5,902 nucleotides of DNA, taken from Oscillospiraceae bacterium. GTDB lineage: Bacteria; Bacillota; Clostridia; Oscillospirales; Ruminococcaceae. The DNA lies in the NCBI GenBank assembly GCA_017396055.1, contig JAFQND010000035.1, positions 1 through 5,902 of the forward strand. The letters are read 5' to 3'. Every line of letters starts with the position of its first letter. The stretch's first letter is position 1. Positions 1 to 4,855 of this stretch are shown one piece after another. The translations under genes were made by a program, and so were the position numbers. The notes under the pieces are model-generated. The model ran no database searches. It was not told the origin of the DNA and saw only the letters and a program-made list of their open reading frames with translations.

Positions 1-1524
1 AACCTGTACGAAAAGATCGGCCAGCGGCTGATGATCGGTTTCCCCGGCCTTGAAATGGATGAGGCTTGCATCAACCTGATCAAGAAGTATAAGATCGGCA
101 ATATCATCCTCTTCCGCCGCAACGTGGAAGACTGCGCTCAGCTGAAAAAGCTCTGCGCCGACATTCAGACCCTCGTCAAAGCCGAGACCGGTCTGCCCGC
201 TTTTATCGGTATCGACCAGGAGGGCGGCTGTGTCACCCGTCTTTCCGATGACGCTGTCAACGTTGCAGGTGCCATGGCTCTTGCTGCTACCGGCGACCCC
301 GAAAACGCCCGCCGTGCTGCTGTTCTCACTTCCAACGAGCTGCACGCCGTCGGTGTAAACTTCAACTTCGCCCCCTCTGTTGACGTCAACAATAACCCCG
401 ACAATCCCATTATCGGTGTCCGCGGTTTCTCTGACACCCCCGAAATGGTCAGCAAATACAGCGCCGCCAACATCAAGGGCTATCTGGAGAGCGATATGCT
501 GGTTACTGCCAAGCATTTCCCCGGTCACGGCGATACCGCTCAGGACTCTCATGTCAGCCTGCCCATCGTTGACAAATCCATCGACGAGCTGAGAAAGATG
601 GAACTGGCTCCCTTCAAGACCATGGCTGAGGTCGGCTGTCCCGCCATCATGACCACCCATGTCGTCTTCCCCCAGGTAGAACCTCAGAAACTGCCCTCCA
701 CCATGTCCCGCGTCATGATCACCGATATCCTCAAGGGTGAGCTGGGCTTCAAGGGTCTGGTCGTCAGTGACTGCATGGAAATGGATGCTGTCAAGGAATA
801 CTTCGGCACCGCCAACGGCGTTGTTGCCGCTCTGGGCGCAGGTGTTGATATCACTCTGGTCAGCCATACCGCCGCTCTGCAGGAAGAATCCTTCCTGGCC
901 GTCGAGAAAGCTCTCGAAGAAGGCAAGCTGTCCATGGAAGAGATGGATGCTTCCATCGAAAAGATCGTCGAGTTCAAAAAACGCTATTGTGTTGAAGCAG
1001 AAGGCACCTGGGGCCAGCCCGAAGCACAGGCGGAATCCCTCGAGATCCGTGCCCGCACCATCACCGTCGCTTCCGGCGAGATCCCCGCACTGGGTGAAAA
1101 CCCCATCTTCATGGGCTGCCCGCTGTTCCAGTCCGGTCTGGTCTCCAACCCCGAAGCAGTTGCCTATACCTTCCCCGGTTATATGGCTTCCAAGCTGGGC
1201 GGTGAGTTCCACCTGACTTCCGGTGATCCCACTGCCGAAGAGATCGCCGCCGCTGTCGAAAAGGCTGCCGGCCACAGCTCGCTGTTCGTCTGCACCTACA
1301 ACGGCCATATCCACAAGGCTCAGCTGGATCTGATCAAGGCTCTGGGCGAACTGAACATCCCCATGGCAGTTGTCGCTCTGCGCAACCCCTATGACCTGAA
1401 GGCAGTTCCTGCCCATGCAGCCGCCGTTGCGGCCTGGGATTACACCCCCATGACCCTCGAGGTTCTGGCTCCCGTCCTCAGCGGCGAGAGAAAAGCCACC
1501 GGCGTGATGCCCATCAAGCTGTAA
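1..1524 (+). CDS. Beta-N-acetylhexosaminidase, glycoside hydrolase family 3 (NagZ-like), 5' end cut by window
   Basis: Family 3 glycosidase expected to remove terminal beta-linked N-acetylglucosamine from muropeptides or other glycans by a covalent glycosyl-enzyme mechanism. The frame is open from base 1 (reads NLYEKIGQRLMIGFPG), so the true start lies upstream, probably by only a few residues. Numbered from base 1, the first domain (to about residue 330) is a TIM barrel with the NagZ signature KHFPGHGDTAQDSH at 511-552. Its Asp182 and His184 match the acid/base dyad known from Bacillus NagZ. VVSDCMEMDAV follows, with the probable nucleophile Asp257 (769-771). Residues about 345-507 form a second alpha/beta domain, as in two-domain Gram-positive NagZ. 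The third codon positions are strongly C-rich, unlike the downstream genes, which suggests high expression. A signal peptide cannot be judged because the N-terminus is missing. The family call is firm. The exact substrate is inferred, since beta-glucosidase-like GH3 members exist. Confidence 0.9.
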   Translation, partial: NLYEKIGQRLMIGFPGLEMDEACINLIKKYKIGNIILFRRNVEDCAQLKKLCADIQTLVKAETGLPAFIGIDQEGGCVTRLSDDAVNVAGAMALAATGDPENARRAAVLTSNELHAVGVNFNFAPSVDVNNNPDNPIIGVRGFSDTPEMVSKYSAANIKGYLESDMLVTAKHFPGHGDTAQDSHVSLPIVDKSIDELRKMELAPFKTMAEVGCPAIMTTHVVFPQVEPQKLPSTMSRVMITDILKGELGFKGLVVSDCMEMDAVKEYFGTANGVVAALGAGVDITLVSHTAALQEESFLAVEKALEEGKLSMEEMDASIEKIVEFKKRYCVEAEGTWGQPEAQAESLEIRARTITVASGEIPALGENPIFMGCPLFQSGLVSNPEAVAYTFPGYMASKLGGEFHLTSGDPTAEEIAAAVEKAAGHSSLFVCTYNGHIHKAQLDLIKALGELNIPMAVVALRNPYDLKAVPAHAAAVAAWDYTPMTLEVLAPVLSGERKATGVMPIKL

Positions 1525-1533
1525 GCAAGTCAG

Positions 1534-1568
1534 AAAAAGCCCCTGCTTCTTTCCGGAGCGGGGGCTTT
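1534..1568 (+). terminator. Intrinsic terminator between the two glycosidase genes
   Basis: Arms 1536-1546 and 1558-1568 form an 11-bp stem (AAAGCCCCTGC with GCGGGGGCTTT, one G-U pair) starting 12 bases after the stop codon. Only three T follow on the + strand. On the - strand the same hairpin is followed by five T (1534-1538), but no convergent gene is seen there. Termination on the + strand may be partial, allowing some read-through into the next gene. Confidence 0.7.
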
Positions 1569-1576
1569 CAGCAGAA

Positions 1577-1583
1577 AAGGAGG
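1577..1583 (+). promoter_or_regulatory. Strong ribosome binding site for the GH88/GH105 gene
   Basis: AAGGAGG lies nine bases before the ATG at 1593 and fixes that start. No convincing promoter is visible in the short gap after the hairpin, so expression may come from read-through. Confidence 0.8.
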
Positions 1584-1592
1584 ATTTCTGAT

Positions 1593-2540
1593 ATGGATCC
1601 TGTTATTGATAAGGTCAAGCTGGCGGCTCTTGCCACACAGCGTTATTCCTGGGAGCAGGGCACGCTCGCTCAGGCTTTTCTGGAGCAGGGAGACCGGGAC
1701 GTGGTCATTGCCATGGCCCGTGAAGCCGCCTACCGGCAGACCGATGACGGCAGAGCTGCCTCGATGAGAGGTCAGCACGCGGTGACCGACCCCTGTGCAA
1801 ATGGTGAGGCACTGATCTTTGCATGGGAGCAGACCGGCGACGAATATTTCCGGAACGCTTATGAAAAGCTCCTTCACTGGGCAACTGTCACTGCCCCGCG
1901 GAACGAAGAGGGCATCGTCTATCACATGGATTATGCGCCCGAGATCTGGGTGGATTCTTTTTATATGCTGCCGCCTTTTCTGGCAAGAGCAGGAAAGTTC
2001 GGCGAAGCCATGCGTCAGATCAGAGGATATTGGAATATCCTTTTCCGCCACGAAAAGAAGCTTCTGGCACATATGTGGGATGACGGCGAAAAGCGTTTTC
2101 TCAGAGAAGATGTGTGGGGCGTTGGCAACGGCTGGGCAATGGCGGGCATGACCCGTGTCCTGCGGATGCTGCCCGAAGGATATGAAGCCGAAAAGGCTGA
2201 ACTGATCGAAAAGATCAATATCCTTCTGGAAGGTGCTCTCAGGCTGCAGCTGGAAAACGGGCTGTTTTATGATGTGCCCGACCGTCCGGACACCTTTGTC
2301 GAAGTGAATTTTGCCCAGATGGTCGCCTATACCGTTTACAGAGGCGTTAAAGGCGGCTGGGTATCGCCCGAGCTGCTGCCCCGTGCTGAAATCATTCGCA
2401 GCACCGCCCGGTCGAAAGTCAATGCCTACGGTCTGGTGGAGGGAGTTTGCGGTGCACCCAGCTTTGACAAGCCCGGCACTGCTCCCGAAGGTCAGGCATT
2501 CTTCCTTTTGATGGAAGCCGCCCGAAGAGATATGGAGTGA
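1593..2540 (+). CDS. Unsaturated glycuronyl/rhamnogalacturonyl hydrolase, GH88/GH105-like (alpha6/alpha6 barrel)
   Basis: A 315-aa protein resembling the GH88/GH105 'six-hairpin' hydrolases. These release the unsaturated uronic acid left on oligosaccharides by polysaccharide lyases, by hydrating the C4-C5 double bond. Visible marks are RYSWEQG near residues 17-23, WVDSFYM at 119-125 with Asp121 in the position of the catalytic Asp of YteR, LLAHMWD at 157-163, and WGVGNGWAMAGM at 175-186, which matches the family's W-G-x-G-N-G-W motif. There is no signal peptide or membrane segment, so it is probably cytoplasmic and acts on imported oligosaccharides. It is shorter than YteR-type enzymes (about 370 aa), but the motifs run in order, so it looks like a compact subfamily rather than a fragment. 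No lyase or transporter gene is nearby to name the substrate. Family call good, substrate unknown. Confidence 0.8.
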   Translation: MDPVIDKVKLAALATQRYSWEQGTLAQAFLEQGDRDVVIAMAREAAYRQTDDGRAASMRGQHAVTDPCANGEALIFAWEQTGDEYFRNAYEKLLHWATVTAPRNEEGIVYHMDYAPEIWVDSFYMLPPFLARAGKFGEAMRQIRGYWNILFRHEKKLLAHMWDDGEKRFLREDVWGVGNGWAMAGMTRVLRMLPEGYEAEKAELIEKINILLEGALRLQLENGLFYDVPDRPDTFVEVNFAQMVAYTVYRGVKGGWVSPELLPRAEIIRSTARSKVNAYGLVEGVCGAPSFDKPGTAPEGQAFFLLMEAARRDME

Positions 2541-2622
2541 TCGGCTGATTCCGTTCTTCTTCATGGGACTGCTGTAAGAGAGAAAGGGATGTACATCTGC
2601 TTCAAACGGTATATACTGAAAT
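2541..2622. other. Non-coding 3' region after the GH88/GH105 gene
   Basis: No credible gene is seen. The stretch is probably the 3' untranslated part of the hydrolase transcript, which runs about 80 bases before the terminator hairpin. A promoter-like pair (TGTACA at 2590, TATACT at 2612, 16-bp spacer) is present, but it would start transcripts directly at the terminator and so is not called. Confidence 0.4.
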
Positions 2623-2660
2623 TATCCGGTCTATGGTGTCATAGACCGGATATTTTGTTT
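2623..2660 (+). terminator. Strong intrinsic terminator, possibly bidirectional
   Basis: A perfect 13-bp stem (2623-2635 with 2640-2652, core ATCCGGTCTATG) with a GTGT loop is followed by TTTTGTTT. It lies between the GH88/GH105 gene and the convergent 143-aa gene. The - strand side has only a short T-run (AATTTC), so termination of the opposing gene would be weaker. Confidence 0.9.
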
Positions 2661-2683
2661 GTCGCCCCGGAAAGGGGAGAGGC

Positions 2684-3115
2684 TCACAGAAACCTTTTCA
2701 GTTCTTCGATGCTCTTTTCTTCGAACTGCAGCATCTCTTTTGCCATCTTTTCGCCCATGCCGCCGTGATCGGCACGGTTGAGTCTTCGTGTCAGTTCGAT
2801 AATGCCCATGGTGTGTCCTTCGATCATCATCTGTGCCATATGGGAGGAGGAATTATCCATCCAGGTGTTCATCCGCACACCCATGGCCGACATAGCATCG
2901 GCAAAGGGAGTCGTTCTCGGTTCGATGCCCTCTTCGTCCAGATGCCGGCGCACCTCATTTGCCGCTTTGTCGAAGTATTTTTCCTGTTCCCGCAAAACGT
3001 CAGAAAACTCGCTGTCATCGCTTCGCTCCAGAAGGGTATCGATGGTGCTGCGGCCCATGTCCGCCGTGTGGAAGACCGCCTCAGCCGCGTCATGCCGGTT
3101 ACCCTGTTCGTTCAT
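2684..3115 (-). CDS. Conserved alpha-helical protein of unknown function (Clostridia-type, possibly ferritin-like bundle)
   Basis: A 143-aa acidic protein without signal peptide or membrane segment, predicted almost entirely helical. It probably forms a four-helix bundle: about residues 8-32, 35-62, 70-112 (possibly broken) and 118-142. The layout resembles uncharacterised proteins I recall as common in Clostridia: an N-terminal 'MG..(S/T)I..L' stretch (here MGRSTIDTLL), a conserved SSSHMAQMMIEGHTMGI block at 89-105, and a C-terminal QFEEKSIEELKRFL. His92, Glu99, His101, Glu132 and Glu133 could line one side of a bundle, which is why a ferritin-like or metal-binding role is possible, but this is inference. 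The ATG is supported by AAGGCGGG (3121-3128) five bases upstream. The gene follows the terminator of the DUF896 operon and faces the GH88/GH105 gene. No clear promoter is seen in the 50-base gap. It may depend on an alternative sigma factor or on read-through. Confidence 0.75.
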   Translation of the reverse strand: MNEQGNRHDAAEAVFHTADMGRSTIDTLLERSDDSEFSDVLREQEKYFDKAANEVRRHLDEEGIEPRTTPFADAMSAMGVRMNTWMDNSSSHMAQMMIEGHTMGIIELTRRLNRADHGGMGEKMAKEMLQFEEKSIEELKRFL

Positions 3116-3155
3116 ATGATCCCGCCTTTCATTGGTTTGAGATCATTTTGCCCCG

Positions 3156-3196
3156 AAAAACAGAAAGGATGCGTCTGAAAACGCATCCTGATTCTG
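3156..3196 (-). terminator. Intrinsic terminator of the amidohydrolase-YaiI-DUF896 operon
   Basis: On the - strand a perfect 9-bp stem (AGGATGCGT with ACGCATCCT, 3166-3174 and 3181-3189) encloses a 6-base loop. It is followed by TTCTGTTTTT (3156-3165). CAGAA at 3161-3165 can also pair with TTCTG at 3192-3196 across a two-base bulge. The structure begins at the base next to the DUF896 stop codon. Confidence 0.85.
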
Positions 3197-3403
3197 TCAT
3201 TTTTTCTTCAGGCTCTCTTTGGTGCCGTCCGGGCGGACGATGACGGTATTGTCCAGCTGGCCTCTGAGGCTCTCGCGGAAGGTCTTGATGTACGCCTCTA
3301 TGAGTGCCTTGCGCTCGGCCTCTTCCTCAGGGGTCAGGCCGACGGTCTTTGCTTTTTTCGCCAGCTCGTTGATGCGGGCGATCTGTTCATTGGTCACTGC
3401 CAT
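3197..3403 (-). CDS. UPF0291/DUF896 family protein (YnzC-like)
   Basis: A 68-aa cytoplasmic protein of the DUF896 family, known from Bacillus YnzC as a small helical-hairpin protein. No molecular function is settled to my knowledge. The family signature is clear: IARINELAKKAK at residues 8-19, then LTPEEEAERKALIEAYIKTFR, a Leu/Glu-rich second helix, and a C-terminal VIVRPDGT segment. Length is normal for the family. The start ATG lies inside the last codons of the YaiI/YqxD gene (17-base overlap) and has a good ribosome site, GGAGGA, within 3408-3413. The overlap implies translational coupling. It is the last gene of the operon, with a terminator directly after the stop. Confidence 0.9.
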   Translation of the reverse strand: MAVTNEQIARINELAKKAKTVGLTPEEEAERKALIEAYIKTFRESLRGQLDNTVIVRPDGTKESLKKK

Positions 3404-3842
3404 TTTCTTCCTCCATTTTCAGAAGCTGCCGCAGCGACCGCTCAAAGGCGGCATCATCTTCGGCACTTCGTTTTTTCATATTTTTTGTGCGGCCGCCGCT
3501 TCTGCGGACTTTTTTGCCCAGAAACCGCTCGAACAAAAGCCGGTCGATGTTGTCGGCCGTATAGATCAGCCCGTTCTGGTTCAGCGCTTTCATTCCTTTG
3601 CCCAGTGCCATGGCCGCCACACCGTAGTCCTGTGTGATGACAAGATCACCGGCTTCGCCGAGGGAGATCAGTTTCAGGTCGGCGCTGTCGGCACCCTTGT
3701 CGACGGTCACCGTTTCGCTGTAGCCGTCACGGATCTCGTGGGCTGTGTCACAGATCATGATCACCCGGAGCGCACGCGCCTTTGCTTCGCGGACGATGAT
3801 CTCCTTGACAGGGCAGGCATCGGCATCTACCAGGATCTTCAT
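3387..3842 (-). CDS. YaiI/YqxD family protein (UPF0178, DUF188), PIN-like domain
   Basis: A 151-aa protein, the usual full length for the YaiI/YqxD family. It begins MKILVDADACPVKEI; the DADACP motif (Asp6, Asp8, Cys10) marks the family, and the acidic residues fit the metal-binding centre of a PIN-like nuclease fold. Other family stretches are VDKGADSADLKLISL, GDLVITQDYGVA (about 65-76) and the basic C-terminal KKVRRSGGRTKN. A nuclease role is suspected from the fold; to my knowledge it is not established. Its ATG overlaps the amidohydrolase stop as ATGA (3839-3842), and its 3' end overlaps the DUF896 start, so it is the middle gene of a coupled operon. The ribosome site is weak (GGAAAAG just upstream), which fits translation by re-initiation. 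Confidence 0.92.
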   Translation of the reverse strand: MKILVDADACPVKEIIVREAKARALRVIMICDTAHEIRDGYSETVTVDKGADSADLKLISLGEAGDLVITQDYGVAAMALGKGMKALNQNGLIYTADNIDRLLFERFLGKKVRRSGGRTKNMKKRSAEDDAAFERSLRQLLKMEEENGSDQ

Positions 3843-4672
3843 TCTTTTCCGATGAACCGCAGGAAAGTACCGCCGTTCACATCGTCGATGACTTTTTTGT
3901 CAAGACCGATCTTTTCATAGATGGCGGCATCCCGTTCGAGCCAGCGCTTTGCGCCTTCCACATTGTAGCTGAAAGTACGGTTGTCGGTGCCGAACATGAT
4001 GTGATCCAGCGGATAGCCGGTACCGAAGAGTTTGCGGAAGACCTCCTCACGGAAAGAGGGGGGCGTGCCGGGAGTTGTATCGATAAACAGCTCGGCAACT
4101 TTGTCGCCGTTTGCGCGGTGAAGATAGTTTGCCTTGCCGTACAGCGCGATCATTTCGTCGCACCAGGGCCAGGACACATGGGCCATCGAAAACTTCAGCC
4201 CGGGAATGAACAGCAGCGGTTCATAGTTGATAGGTCTGGTGAAAATGGCGCTGACCGAGCTGTCATAAAGAATACCCGAATGGAACATAACGGGCTTGCC
4301 GGTTTTTGCGATATATCTCCAGACTTCCATGGGGCGCTCGTCGCCGACGAAGAAATAGCTGGGGATGCACTTGAAACCGCAGACGCCCCGTTCGACCGCC
4401 TTGTCGATCTGGTCGAAGATATCCTCCTCAAAGGGATCCAGCCAGTAGAAGGGATAGAGCTCGGGATGACCGTCGGTTACAGCAAAGAGATTCTCCAGCC
4501 GCTTGTCGTTGGGGATGGGCTGTTCGTCCAACGTGTGCTTGAAGGAGGCGGGATTGTCACCGATGGCGATGGCACCGTCAAATCCGGCGGCATGCAGCTT
4601 TTCGATCAGCTGTTCGGGGGTGTCCTGACCTTCGCGGGTATGGATATGCAGATGGCAGTCGATCTTTTTCAT
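3839..4672 (-). CDS. Metal-dependent amidohydrolase (amidohydrolase_2 / TIM-barrel hydrolase)
   Basis: A 277-aa TIM-barrel hydrolase of the amidohydrolase superfamily. Metal ligands appear in the expected order: His7-x-His9 in IDCHLHIH, His131 in VMFHSG, His165 in MAHVSW and Asp230 in IMFGTDN. Lys101 in GFKCIPS may be an additional ligand or substrate contact. This pattern fits the amidohydrolase_2 group, which includes decarboxylases and lactonases. The substrate cannot be read from the sequence. There is no signal peptide, so it is cytoplasmic. The start at 4672 is chosen because MKKIDCHLHIH is the natural barrel beginning, GGAGT (4679-4683) lies six bases upstream, and a good promoter ends before it. 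The frame stays open to 4933, but that extension would cross the promoter and the neighbouring TIR gene. First gene of a three-gene operon. Confidence 0.88.
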   Translation of the reverse strand: MKKIDCHLHIHTREGQDTPEQLIEKLHAAGFDGAIAIGDNPASFKHTLDEQPIPNDKRLENLFAVTDGHPELYPFYWLDPFEEDIFDQIDKAVERGVCGFKCIPSYFFVGDERPMEVWRYIAKTGKPVMFHSGILYDSSVSAIFTRPINYEPLLFIPGLKFSMAHVSWPWCDEMIALYGKANYLHRANGDKVAELFIDTTPGTPPSFREEVFRKLFGTGYPLDHIMFGTDNRTFSYNVEGAKRWLERDAAIYEKIGLDKKVIDDVNGGTFLRFIGKE

Positions 4673-4705
4673 AAACTCACTCCGTTCTGGTTTTGAATCA
4701 ACTTT

Positions 4706-4735
4706 ATTGTAGCATAAAAAACATCCTTCCGTCAA
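4706..4735 (-). promoter_or_regulatory. Sigma-A-type promoter for the amidohydrolase operon
   Basis: On the - strand TTGACG (4730-4735) and TACAAT (4706-4711) are separated by 18 bases, with an extended -10 TGC just before TACAAT. Transcription would start near 4699, leaving a leader of about 27 bases before the ATG at 4672. Confidence 0.8.
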
Positions 4736-4765
4736 CCGGAACAGGCCGGCCGGCTGAATATCCGG
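4736..4765. repeat. GC-rich nested palindromes between the divergent promoters
   Basis: A 10-bp perfect palindrome GCCGGCCGGC (4745-4754) sits inside an inverted pair CCGGA (4736-4740) and TCCGG (4761-4765), with centres one base apart. It lies directly upstream of the - promoter and about 20 bases upstream of the + promoter -35 box. It could be a regulator site acting on both directions, but no protein is implicated. Confidence 0.4.
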
Positions 4766-4785
4766 GCGAGAGGGATCTGTCCGCA

Positions 4786-4814
4786 TTGAACGAAATGAAA
4801 AAGTATGGTAAAAT
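4786..4814 (+). promoter_or_regulatory. Sigma-A-type promoter for the TIR-C39 gene
   Basis: TTGAAC (4786-4791), a 17-base spacer and TAAAAT (4809-4814), with an extended -10 TGG immediately before. The predicted start near 4821 gives a leader of about 35 bases. A dedicated promoter suggests the gene is an independent unit. Confidence 0.78.
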
Positions 4815-4823
4815 AGATCGGAT

Positions 4824-4835
4824 AACAAGCTTGTT
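4824..4835. promoter_or_regulatory. 12-bp perfect palindrome at the TIR-C39 transcription start (possible operator)
   Basis: AACAAGCTTGTT is perfectly self-complementary and begins about ten bases after the -10 box, at the predicted transcription start. This is a classic position for a repressor operator. It might instead form a small 5' hairpin. No candidate regulator gene is in the window. Confidence 0.4.
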
Positions 4836-4842
4836 TCGGAAC

Positions 4843-4847
4843 GGGGG
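4843..4847 (+). promoter_or_regulatory. Non-canonical, weak ribosome binding site of the TIR-C39 gene
   Basis: Before the ATG at 4856 there is only a GGGGG run with eight bases spacing; no AGGAGG-like sequence exists. GAAC (4839-4842) and GTTC (4847-4850) can pair around it, which could partly hide the site. Low, controlled translation is a possible consequence. The start is still favoured because MGYAFISYS is the natural first strand of a TIR domain. Confidence 0.45.
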
Positions 4848-4855
4848 TTCGTAAA

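Noticed and set aside
1530..2564. Long reading frame opposite the GH88/GH105 gene (344 aa, - strand)
   Set aside because: It runs antisense to a gene with clear family motifs, crosses the terminator and resembles no known protein. It is a shadow of codon bias on the other strand.
2590..2617. Promoter-like pair TGTACA / TATACT with 16-base spacer
   Set aside because: Any transcript would begin at the terminator hairpin and end after about 35 bases; no gene follows on this strand. A tiny RNA is possible but unsupported.
2664..2677. Small CCCC/GGGG hairpin near the end of the 143-aa gene
   Set aside because: Only about four base pairs and no T-run follows on either strand, so it is not a terminator.
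3219..3920. 233-aa reading frame opposite YaiI/YqxD and DUF896 (+ strand)
   Set aside because: It spans two well-recognised genes on the other strand and has no domain of its own.
4001..4696. 231-aa reading frame opposite the amidohydrolase (+ strand)
   Set aside because: Antisense to a gene with intact metal-binding motifs; no ribosome site or family resemblance.
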